Below, one piece after another: positions 46,350 through 53,608 of a DNA stretch of 64,000 nt. Where the stretch lies: contig NZ_JAKJHW010000005.1 of assembly GCF_021646685.1 (NCBI RefSeq), forward strand, positions 186,001-250,000, in the 5' to 3' direction. The position numbers were made by a program, and so were the translations under genes. Below the pieces are notes generated by a model. It worked only from the letters and a program-made list of their open reading frames with translations, did no database searches and had not been told where the DNA came from. Every line of letters starts with the position of its first letter. Positions within the stretch are counted from its first letter, which is position 1. The stretch is from Pseudalkalibacillus salsuginis (GTDB lineage Bacteria > Bacillota > Bacilli > Bacillales > Fictibacillaceae).

Positions 46350-47681
46350 TCATTTCGCTCTTCTTGCTGCTTGTTGGATCGGGTCCCAAACTCCGTTGTA
46401 TGGAGGGGCATAGCTTAGATCCAAATCTTCCAAGTCATGTAGGGACATTTTATGGAACAATGCCATCGCCAACACATCAACCCGCTTATCGACACCATGT
46501 TTTCCGATGAACTGGCCGCCGATGATCCGCTGATTTTCCGTATTGTAAAGCAGTTTGACATGTAGTTTTTCAGCGCCCGGATAATACCCGGCAATATCGT
46601 TTGCTTCGGTTTTCACCGTTTTATAAGGAAGGTTCAGAGCTTTGGCTTCCCGTTCAGAGATCCCCGTCCTGCCCAGGGTCAGCTCCATGAATTTGATGAC
46701 AGAAGTGCCAAGGATCCCTGCGAAGGTTTTCGGTCTATCAATCATGTTCAAACCGGCAATCCTGCCCTGTTTATTGGCAGTCGTACCGAGTGGGATATGG
46801 TCGTTCGATTTTTTGATTCGGTGAAAATGGGTCGCGCAATCCCCTGCGGAATAGACATCCTCTACGTTCGTTTTCATATACGCATCCACAATGACAGCGC
46901 CTTGTTCACTCAACCTGACCGGTGTATGAGCTAAAAAATCCGTATTCGGTTTCACACCGACTGCAACAAGCACTAAATCAGAACGATATTCATTTTTATC
47001 CGTTACCACAGACTTTACATGTCCTTCACCATTGAAACCTTTAACCTGCTCACTGAAACAAAGTTCAACACCATGTTTTTCAGCTTCTTCATGAATATAT
47101 CCAGCCATATCCTCGTCGAAGATTTTCGCCAATTGCTCATTCCGCTCGATCAAACGGACTTTTTTCCCGAGGTGGACAAAACTTTCCGCCATTTCAAGCC
47201 CGATATAGCCGCCTCCGATGATGGTGACCTGTTCTGCATCATGCTTAAGATTTTCCATGATTTCCTTGGCATCAGGAATGGTTTTGAGTGTATGGATGCC
47301 TTCCAATTCTTTTCCGTACCAATCTGGAATAATCGGCCGTACCCCCGTTGCAACAAGTAATCGATCATACGAATATGTAAAAGACCCACCCGTTTCTGTA
47401 TGAAGCCCGATGACGGTTTTTTGATCAGTATCGACGCTTGTTACCTCATGGTGGGTCTTCGCATCTATTCCGTATTTTTCCCGGAAGGTTTCGACATCTC
47501 TTGCAATCAGATCCTCAGCTTCCGGTATTTCACCACTTATTACATATGGGAGTCCGCATTGGCCATAAGAGTAGATGCTCCCTTTTTCAAGTGTAATGAT
47601 TTCTGGATTTGAAGCGTTACGGACGATTTGCATCGCTGCACTCATACCAGCAGCATCGCCCCCGATTATGACGTATTTCAT
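46350..47681 (-). CDS. cdr: CoA-disulfide reductase (FAD/NAD(P)-dependent oxidoreductase)
   Basis: Flavoprotein of 443 residues that keeps coenzyme A reduced in organisms that use it as a thiol buffer. Dinucleotide motif [13 protein letters not shown] (4-16), single active-site Cys42 in YGQCGLPYV (with no CxxC pair, as in CoADR and NADH peroxidase), ATG region [10 protein letters not shown], second GGGYIGLEM motif, and the [12 protein letters not shown] motif. C-terminal dimer domain ends [17 protein letters not shown]. It could also be a persulfide reductase relative; no rhodanese domain is fused. ATG 47681 has AGGAG 7 bases away. Confidence 0.87.
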   Translation of the reverse strand: MKYVIIGGDAAGMSAAMQIVRNASNPEIITLEKGSIYSYGQCGLPYVISGEIPEAEDLIARDVETFREKYGIDAKTHHEVTSVDTDQKTVIGLHTETGGSFTYSYDRLLVATGVRPIIPDWYGKELEGIHTLKTIPDAKEIMENLKHDAEQVTIIGGGYIGLEMAESFVHLGKKVRLIERNEQLAKIFDEDMAGYIHEEAEKHGVELCFSEQVKGFNGEGHVKSVVTDKNEYRSDLVLVAVGVKPNTDFLAHTPVRLSEQGAVIVDAYMKTNVEDVYSAGDCATHFHRIKKSNDHIPLGTTANKQGRIAGLNMIDRPKTFAGILGTSVIKFMELTLGRTGISEREAKALNLPYKTVKTEANDIAGYYPGAEKLHVKLLYNTENQRIIGGQFIGKHGVDKRVDVLAMALFHKMSLHDLEDLDLSYAPPYNGVWDPIQQAARRAK

Positions 47682-47806
47682 GTCGAATGACTCCTTTTCT
47701 CAAAAATATCCTATTTGTAGTATGTCTCATATCATCTTCTTTCACTATAACACTCATGAAAGTTGATAAGCTGTCGAATCTTACATGATGAAAGGGGTTT
47801 TTGTAC

Positions 47807-48136
47807 ATGCTATACATTGATTCGAATGGACCAGAGTGGGGGGGCGGGAACCCGGAAAATTTACAGGTATTGCTTAAACGCTTGAATTCAGAACCGCTTG
47901 ATCCCATCTATGAAAGTATGGGGAACTTCATCGTCCCTTATCAGCCAAGCAGGTGGACGAGTGAAAACAGACGCTTTGAAGGTTGTACCCACTTTTTTGG
48001 ACACTTTGCAACTTCTCCCCACGTTTTCAGTATCATAACCGATGAACGGGTGGTTATCGAATCACTGACAGCAGCAATCCGGATGAACCAATGCCGTTCC
48101 GATTATGAACGGATCAAATACAACGCAAAAATATGA
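47807..48136 (+). CDS. Hypothetical protein, 109 residues
   Basis: Start ATG 47807 with AAAGGGG 9 bases before. Sequence begins LYIDSNGPEWGGG and includes SMGNFIVPYQPS, FEGCTHFFGHFATSPHVFSI and IESLTAAIRMNQC. No signal peptide or membrane segment. Weak C-terminal amphipathic helix. I do not recognise the family. It is divergent from the CoA-disulfide reductase gene and its start lies 125 bases away. Coding status is moderately sure because of SD, length and codon pattern. Confidence 0.6.
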   Translation: MLYIDSNGPEWGGGNPENLQVLLKRLNSEPLDPIYESMGNFIVPYQPSRWTSENRRFEGCTHFFGHFATSPHVFSIITDERVVIESLTAAIRMNQCRSDYERIKYNAKI

Positions 48137-48275
48137 CCCGATAATACATTCATTCCCTCTACATAAAAGATGAACCTTAAACAATAAAGTTCAATCCCTT
48201 CAAAACTGTTCTTTGACCTCCTATAAGACGTATACTATAATGTTAATGTTAAGCAACTATTTGACTGAGAAGCCT

Positions 48276-48389
48276 TGTATAGCTCGAGCACCCAACCGTT
48301 TGGTCACTTCAGCCCACCTGTGGCGGCGAAAGCTTCCCTGTCGGCTTCCTGTGGCCTCATGGTTTATCAGGACGCTTATGCTTTTCTTA
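48276..48389 (+). repeat. R1 dispersed repeat, copy 6 (central arm deleted)
   Basis: TGTATAGCTCGAGCACCCAACC at the left, then CACTTCAGCCCACCTG, and directly GTCGGCTTCCTGTGGCC to GCTTATGCTTTTCTT. The middle part with the hairpin is gone, as in copy 8. Confidence 0.7.
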
Positions 48390-48504
48390 TTCATATAAGG
48401 TAAAAAAAGACGTTGATTTCGTTCATACGGGTTAGACCGTTCGGATTTTACCTAACCTGATGCCAAATGGGGAATGTAATACGATAATTGGGATGGTGAG
48501 CAGT

Positions 48505-49575
48505 ATGTTGGAACGATTGCAATCAATCGAAGAACGGTATGAAAAATTGAATGAGTTGTTGAGTGATCCGGAAGTTATAAGTGATTCGAAAAAACTCCGC
48601 GAATACTCGAAAGAACAATCCGACCTTGAAGATACAGTAACAACTTACAGGGAATTTAAAGAAGTGACGGAAGAGCTTGAAGGCGCCGAGCAAATGCTGG
48701 AAGAAAAGCTCGATGCCGAAATGCGTGAGATGGTAAAAATGGAGCTTTCTGAATTGAAGGAACGCCATGAAGAACTTTCGCAACAACTAAAGATCCTCTT
48801 GCTCCCTAAAGACCCGAATGATGACAAAAACGTTATCATCGAAGTCCGTGGAGCCGCTGGGGGAGATGAAGCGGCGTTATTTGCTGCCGATTTATATCGC
48901 ATGTATAGCCGTTACGCTGAAATCCAGGGATGGAAGACAGAAATCATTGATGCGAGCTATACAGAGTTAGGCGGTTACAAAGAGGTCATTTTTATGGTGA
49001 ATGGTAATGGTGCATTTTCCAAGCTTAAATACGAAAATGGAGCACACCGCGTCCAACGTGTTCCGTCGACAGAATCTGGTGGACGGATCCATACTTCCAC
49101 AGCGACAGTGGCTGTTTTACCAGAAGCAGAAGAAGTCGAGGTCGATATCCATGAAAAGGATATTCGTGTCGATACTTTTGCATCAAGCGGGCCAGGCGGA
49201 CAGAGTGTCAATACGACCATGTCAGCGGTGCGTCTGACTCACGAACCGACTGGAATCGTCGTTTCATGCCAGGATGAAAAGTCCCAGATCAAGAACAAAG
49301 AAAAAGCGATGAAAGTATTACGCGCGCGTATTTATGATAAATTCCAACAAGAAGCGATGGATGAGTATGCGGCTAATCGTAAATCTGCAGTCGGTACAGG
49401 GGATCGTTCTGAACGGATCCGCACATACAACTTCCCGCAAAATCGTGTGACAGACCACCGGATCGGCTTGACCATCCAAAAGCTTGACCAGATTTTACAA
49501 GGGAAAGTCGACGAAATCATTGAGGCACTGATCCATGAGGAGCAAGCCAACATGATGAAGCAGGCGGGAGCATAA
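48505..49575 (+). CDS. prfA: Peptide chain release factor 1
   Basis: Reads UAA and UAG and triggers peptide release. 356 residues. Stop-codon tripeptide PST (187-189) in the RF1 position VPST, and GGQ (231-233) in GPGGQSVN. Start at 48505 matches the B. subtilis N-terminus ([21 protein letters not shown]); the longer frame from 48460 has no SD. The Gln of GGQ is methylated by the product of the next gene, prmC, which starts in the stop codon of prfA (1-base overlap). Confidence 0.97.
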   Translation: MLERLQSIEERYEKLNELLSDPEVISDSKKLREYSKEQSDLEDTVTTYREFKEVTEELEGAEQMLEEKLDAEMREMVKMELSELKERHEELSQQLKILLLPKDPNDDKNVIIEVRGAAGGDEAALFAADLYRMYSRYAEIQGWKTEIIDASYTELGGYKEVIFMVNGNGAFSKLKYENGAHRVQRVPSTESGGRIHTSTATVAVLPEAEEVEVDIHEKDIRVDTFASSGPGGQSVNTTMSAVRLTHEPTGIVVSCQDEKSQIKNKEKAMKVLRARIYDKFQQEAMDEYAANRKSAVGTGDRSERIRTYNFPQNRVTDHRIGLTIQKLDQILQGKVDEIIEALIHEEQANMMKQAGA

Positions 49576-50441
49576 TGAAAGAAATGAATGTCATCGAGGC
49601 CCTTAAATGGGCTTCTTGTTTTTTAAAAGAAAAGGGCAGGGAGCCGAATGCTGCGGAGTGGCTTCTGTGCCATGTACTTGAAGCCAGGCGGGGCGAGATG
49701 CTTTCTTCTTTGGAGCGTGTTTTGACAGAGGAAGAGGAGCATCAATTTTCCGATTATGTAAAAAAGCATGCGGAAGGCACACCGGTCCAATACCTTACCC
49801 AAACAGAAGATTTTTATGGAAGGCGTTTTAGTGTTAGTCCCGAGGTATTGATTCCAAGGCCTGAAACCGAAGAACTCGTTCTAGCCGTCCTTGAACGTGC
49901 CCAGAAACACTTTTCGGATCAGGACGAGCTGAACGTGGCAGATATCGGGACAGGCAGCGGAATCATCGCGATCACGTTGAAACTTGAACGTCCAGATTTA
50001 TACGTAACAGGAGTTGATATTGCTGAGCAATCTTTGCAGGTAGCCCGTGAAAATGCAAGGAAGCTTCAAGCTGAGGTACGTTGGGTGCATGGAAATATCT
50101 TCCAACCACTTTTAGAATCTGGTGAGCGTTTTGACATCATCGTTTCGAATCCTCCCTATATTCCGGAAGCTGATATCGAGACTCTTTCCCCTATCGTTAG
50201 AGATAATGAACCGATCCGAGCACTTGTCGGAGGGGAAGATGGGTATGAATTCTATAAAAAAATGATTGACTCTCTCCCGGAAGTCTTGGAGGACCGTGCA
50301 CTCATCGCTTTTGAGGTTGGATATGACCAGGGGAAAACAGTAGCATCCCTCTTGAAAGGAAAGCTTGGTGATTGCGTTCAAACCGAAGTCCTTACTGACA
50401 TCAACGGGAAAGAACGGATCGTCATCGGAGTCGTAAAATAG
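49575..50441 (+). CDS. prmC: Release factor glutamine methyltransferase
   Basis: SAM-dependent methyltransferase that modifies the GGQ glutamine of RF1/RF2. 288 residues. N-terminal helical domain (1-90), SAM motif ADIGTGSGIIAI, and catalytic NPPY (192-195) binding the substrate Gln. Starts at ATG 49575 overlapping the last base of the prfA stop; a GCGGGAG SD lies inside prfA. Operon with prfA, as across bacteria. Followed by two R1 copies back to back. Confidence 0.96.
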   Translation: MKEMNVIEALKWASCFLKEKGREPNAAEWLLCHVLEARRGEMLSSLERVLTEEEEHQFSDYVKKHAEGTPVQYLTQTEDFYGRRFSVSPEVLIPRPETEELVLAVLERAQKHFSDQDELNVADIGTGSGIIAITLKLERPDLYVTGVDIAEQSLQVARENARKLQAEVRWVHGNIFQPLLESGERFDIIVSNPPYIPEADIETLSPIVRDNEPIRALVGGEDGYEFYKKMIDSLPEVLEDRALIAFEVGYDQGKTVASLLKGKLGDCVQTEVLTDINGKERIVIGVVK

Positions 50442-50474
50442 AAGACGGCTTTTAATTTTTTTCCGAAGATGGAA

Positions 50475-50645
50475 TGTCTAGCTCCACTGCCCAACTTTTG
50501 GATCACTTCAGTCCTCCTGCGGCGGTCGACACATTGATTTAGTTCGAAGTATTTGCCCGCGCAGAACCGAACTTTGTTTGTTTTGAGCCTCCTCGTCGGA
50601 CTTCCAGTGACCTTCGTGGCTGACCAGGGCGTTTACGCTTTTCTT
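50475..50645 (+). repeat. R1 dispersed repeat, copy 7 (full length)
   Basis: From TGTCTAGCTCCACTGCCC to GCGTTTACGCTTTTCTT with the complete central segment. It is followed after two bases by copy 8, so the pair is in tandem. Confidence 0.9.
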
Positions 50646-50647
50646 AT

Positions 50648-50763
50648 TGTCTAGCTCCAACGCCCAACCACTTGGATCACTTCAGTCCTCCTGCGGCGGC
50701 AACAGCCTCCTCGTCGAACTTCCAGTGCCCTTCGTGGCTGACCAGGGCGTTTGCGCTTTTCTT
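50648..50763 (+). repeat. R1 dispersed repeat, copy 8 (central arm deleted)
   Basis: TGTCTAGCTCCAACGCCC through CCTGCGGCGGCAAC, then straight to AGCCTCCTCGTCG and the 3' part ending GCGCTTTTCTT. The missing central block (about 55 bases) is the one that holds the GAACCGAAC hairpin. Confidence 0.88.
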
Positions 50764-50867
50764 ACGGCATGATTATAAAAAATTCCGCTCGATTAGCATG
50801 ACTATGGTTTGGAATACGCTCCAAACCAGAGTAGGAGAGTCCAGACTAAAAATTAAATAGATTACTA

Positions 50868-50897
50868 GTATAAATCATCCGATTGTCGTCCACACTG
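50868..50897 (+). promoter_or_regulatory. Sigma-F promoter of spoIIR
   Basis: GTATA (50868-50872), a 15-base spacer, GTCCACACTG (50888-50897). It matches the sigma-F -35 GyATA and, at nine of ten positions, the -10 GGnnAnAHTR. spoIIR is a sigma-F gene in B. subtilis. Confidence 0.72.
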
Positions 50898-50923
50898 TTT
50901 ATCAGAAAGGGTGTGGGTAAGAG

Positions 50924-51568
50924 ATGAAACGAAAATCGATGGTCATCATACTATTATCTTTAATCCTATTGGTTGTATTCTATGAAACTCAGATCAAGGT
51001 AGCAAATGCTTCTTTCAATAATGTATCCGAGCAAATGATCCCTGATGAGTCGATTCGGCTGCGGATTCTTGCAAACAGTGACTCCCAAGCAGACCAAGAG
51101 TTGAAGAGATCGATCCGTGACAAGGTGAACGAAGAAATCACGAAGTGGGTGTTCGGTATTGAATCGATTGATGAAGCAAGAAAGATCATCAAACGTGAAC
51201 TCCCATCAATCAACAAAATTGTTCAGCAATCACTTTCAAATAAAGGTTTAAGTGAAACATTTTCCGTAACGTTCGGAAAGGTTCCGTTCCCGACAAAGTT
51301 ATATGGGGATCTAGTCTATCCAGCCGGAGAATACGAAGCCGTTTTGATTTCAATCGGTGAAGCAACGGGTGCAAACTGGTGGTGTGTCTTATTCCCGCCG
51401 TTATGTTTCCTGGATTTTGACAACGGCGATGCAGTCCAAACGGATGAAGAGCCTCAAGAAGTACCGGATGCAGCTCCTGCAACTGCTGAAAAAGAACCCG
51501 AAGTGAAGTTTTTCGTGCTTGAAATCGCAGAAAATCTATTTGCCGCAGTAGGGAATCTATTCACTTAG
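50924..51568 (+). CDS. spoIIR: Stage II sporulation protein R (signal to the mother cell)
   Basis: Secreted forespore signal that makes SpoIIGA process pro-sigma-E. 214 residues, signal peptide about 1-27 (hydrophobic VIILLSLILLVVFY, then ANASF). Conserved core RLRILANSDSQADQELKRSIRDKV, GKVPFPTKLYGDLVYPAGEYEAVLISIGEA, GANWWCVLFPPLCFLD. The tail (about 180-205) is Pro/Glu-rich and variable. SD AAGGGTGTGG before ATG. Preceded by a sigma-F promoter; the stop codon lies inside the loop of a terminator hairpin. Confidence 0.93.
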   Translation: MKRKSMVIILLSLILLVVFYETQIKVANASFNNVSEQMIPDESIRLRILANSDSQADQELKRSIRDKVNEEITKWVFGIESIDEARKIIKRELPSINKIVQQSLSNKGLSETFSVTFGKVPFPTKLYGDLVYPAGEYEAVLISIGEATGANWWCVLFPPLCFLDFDNGDAVQTDEEPQEVPDAAPATAEKEPEVKFFVLEIAENLFAAVGNLFT

Positions 51569-51595
51569 AATAATAGATTCCCTCTTTCCTTTTTA
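51551..51595 (+). terminator. Terminator overlapping the spoIIR stop codon
   Basis: GGGAATCTATT (51551-51561, inside the gene) pairs perfectly with AATAGATTCCC (51572-51582), followed by a T-rich tract. The TAG stop is in the loop. Confidence 0.85.
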
Positions 51596-51716
51596 CCAAA
51601 AGGTCCTGATCATTTTATCCTTCCAAGATTTCTTTATGGTGAATCTATATAAAATGGGATATTCTCTTCTCTCCGTTCATAGAATAGAGTAGAATTGCTA
51701 GAAAGGAGAGGATGAG

Positions 51717-52157
51717 ATGTTATCGTTTCGTCCAGCTGAAACGAATGATACCCCATCTATAAAAAAGTTTGTTGCACAGGCGGGACTTTCTAATGAGGGA
51801 ATTGAAGAATGTATCCAGATGTTCATCATCCTTGAAACAGATAAAAAGAAAATGGCAGGGACTGTTGGATTGGAACGATTCGGGGAAAGCGGACTGATCC
51901 GTTCGCTCGTTTTGGACAAAGAATATTCATCAGAAGAATTGCTGCTTCGTCTATTGACAGCAATTATCCGATTAGCTGACCAACAAGGGATCAAAACGGT
52001 ATATTTACTCACAAAAGTAACCTCCATTTTCTACACGCTGGGGTTTATGGAAATCCCGTATGATAAAATACCAGAAAGCTTATTGAAAAGCGCACATCTG
52101 CAGCAATATGATAAAGATCAAATTGCAATCATGAAACGGAGCCTCGATTTCAATTAA
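51717..52157 (+). CDS. ywlB: GNAT-family acetyltransferase, YwlB type
   Basis: 146 residues. The N-terminal FRPAETNDTPSIKKFVAQAGL and central MAGTVGLERFGESGLIRSLVLDKEYSSEELLLRLLTAIIRLADQQGIKTVYLLT show the GNAT fold, though the usual acetyl-CoA R/QxxGxG/A loop is weak (residues about 75-82). It is probably an N-acetyltransferase related to ArgA-type ornithine or arginine acetylases by position (B. subtilis ywlB between spoIIR and ywlC). Substrate unknown. AAAGGAGAGG SD before ATG 51717. Downstream 80 bases lead into the DnaA-box cluster. Confidence 0.8.
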   Translation: MLSFRPAETNDTPSIKKFVAQAGLSNEGIEECIQMFIILETDKKKMAGTVGLERFGESGLIRSLVLDKEYSSEELLLRLLTAIIRLADQQGIKTVYLLTKVTSIFYTLGFMEIPYDKIPESLLKSAHLQQYDKDQIAIMKRSLDFN

Positions 52158-52232
52158 AGACAGATACTTTCGATCAGTATAACGGTAACTAAGTTATTAG
52201 TAAGTTTGACCGTTTTTCTTCACACACAATAG

Positions 52233-52415
52233 TTATCCACAGTGTTATCCACAGAATCCGAACTCTTGTGGATAGATCGTGGAAACCCATATATAATCTA
52301 CAGTTCAAAGGAGTACTTACCCACATGGAACAGTTGATAACTACAAAATGGAATGTGGAAAATGTGGATAACATTAAAGAACATCCATCAATCAAAGAAG
52401 CAGCAATGTGGATAA
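52233..52415. promoter_or_regulatory. DnaA-box cluster spanning the ywlC upstream and 5' coding region
   Basis: Perfect TTATCCACA at 52233-52241 and 52245-52253 (+), and perfect TGTGGATAA at 52363-52371 and 52407-52415 (-). One-mismatch boxes: 52267-52275 (-), 52317-52325 (+, TTACCCACA) and 52353-52361 (-). Seven sites in 183 bases. B. subtilis has a DnaA-binding cluster at ywlC. Confidence 0.85.
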
Positions 52416-53386
52416 GAGAAGGAGAGGTCATCGCCTTCCCGACTGAAACCGTATATGGGCTCGCAGCCAATGCATGGTCCAATGAGGCTATTGAAAAAAT
52501 ATTTAAAGCCAAAGGCCGCCCGAGTGACAATCCCCTGATTGTACACATAGCGAACAAACGCCAGTTGGAGCAAGCTGCATCCTCATGGAACGAAACGGAA
52601 GAGCGTTTGATGGACCGGTTCTGGCCAGGACCGCTCACGATCGTTTTACCGAAAAATGACCTGATTGCTGAACGTACAACTGCGGGCTTAGAAAGTGTCG
52701 GCGTAAGGATGCCTGATCATCCAGTAGCACTCGGATTGATCGAAGCATGTGGTCTGCCTTTGGCGGCTCCAAGCGCAAACCGATCCGGAAAGCCGAGTCC
52801 AACCATAGGCGAGCATGTGTATCAGGATCTGAACGGCAGGATTAAAGGGATCATTGATGGAGGTCCCACAGGTGTCGGTCTGGAATCAACGGTCGTAGAA
52901 GTGACAGGGGAAACTGTGACCATCCTTCGGCCAGGTGGTATTACGAAAGCCCAGCTGGAAGCGGTCGTAAGTGATGTAAAATGGGATCCAGCCTTGCTGG
53001 AAACCGAACAAATACCAAAATCTCCGGGTATGAAGTACACGCATTACGCACCCGAAGCCCCATTGTACTTGATTAAAGGAGATAGCGCATTTTTCCAATC
53101 CCAAATTGAAGGATATCAACGAGAAGGAAAAAAGGTTGGAGTCCTTGTCAGCGATGAATTAGCAAGACAGCTGCGAGCGGATGAAGTGAAAAGCCTAGGC
53201 TCAGCAATACAGATTCAAGGGGTCGCTCAAAAGTTATATCATCAGCTACGGGCATTCGATGAAACATCGGTGGATGTAATATTAGGAGAAATCTATCCGA
53301 TTGAGGGGATGGGAGAAGCCCTCATGAATCGCCTTCTTAAAGCCGCAGGCAATCGTGTGATTTCAGAGGATAAAAAACGGGACTGA
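52325..53386 (+). CDS. ywlC: Threonylcarbamoyl-AMP synthase (Sua5/YwlC)
   Basis: Makes threonylcarbamoyl-AMP for t6A37 in tRNAs reading ANN codons. 353 residues. YrdC/Sua5 catalytic domain (about 30-215) with EVIAFPTETVYGLA, KAKGRPSDNPL, LPLAAPSANRSGKPSPT and GPTGVGLESTVV; linker; C-terminal Sua5 domain (about 230-353) with KYTHYAPEAP. Length of the two-domain Sua5, longer than TsaC. ATG 52325 uses AAAGGAG 12 bases upstream. Three DnaA boxes lie within or just at the start of the coding region, so binding of DnaA might affect it. Confidence 0.94.
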   Translation: MEQLITTKWNVENVDNIKEHPSIKEAAMWIREGEVIAFPTETVYGLAANAWSNEAIEKIFKAKGRPSDNPLIVHIANKRQLEQAASSWNETEERLMDRFWPGPLTIVLPKNDLIAERTTAGLESVGVRMPDHPVALGLIEACGLPLAAPSANRSGKPSPTIGEHVYQDLNGRIKGIIDGGPTGVGLESTVVEVTGETVTILRPGGITKAQLEAVVSDVKWDPALLETEQIPKSPGMKYTHYAPEAPLYLIKGDSAFFQSQIEGYQREGKKVGVLVSDELARQLRADEVKSLGSAIQIQGVAQKLYHQLRAFDETSVDVILGEIYPIEGMGEALMNRLLKAAGNRVISEDKKRD

Positions 53387-53418
53387 CCTGATATAGGCCA
53401 ACCCCGTTTTTTTTTTGA
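53372..53418 (+). terminator. Terminator of ywlC
   Basis: AAAAACGGG (at the gene end) pairs with CCCCGTTTTT, with an inner AGG/CCT stem, then about ten Ts. Confidence 0.85.
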
Positions 53419-53447
53419 AAAGAAATTTATGTGCGGATTTAAGTATG

Positions 53448-53608
53448 AATCAACTCCATCGCCTAACCATCTGGATCACTTCAGTCCTCCTGCGGCGGTC
53501 GACACAATGATTTAGTTTTAACCCACGCAGAACCGAACTTTGTTTGGTTCGAGCCTCCTCGCCGGACTTCCAGTGCCCTTCGTAGTTATCAGGGCGATTC
53601 CGCTTTTA
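53448..53608 (+). repeat. R1 dispersed repeat, copy 9, overlapping the kinase stop
   Basis: From TGAATCAACTCCATCGCC to CAGGGCGATTCCGCTTTTA, with the GAACCGAACTTTGTTTGG hairpin. Bases 53589-53608 are also the last six codons and stop of the minus-strand kinase gene, so the repeat supplies that gene's 3' end. Confidence 0.85.

Noticed and set aside
48213-48398. 61-codon frame before prfA
   Set aside because: Overlaps R1 copy 6 and lacks an SD.
50672-50860. 62-codon frame in R1 copy 8
   Set aside because: Encoded by the repeat itself; the other R1 copies do not keep this frame open.
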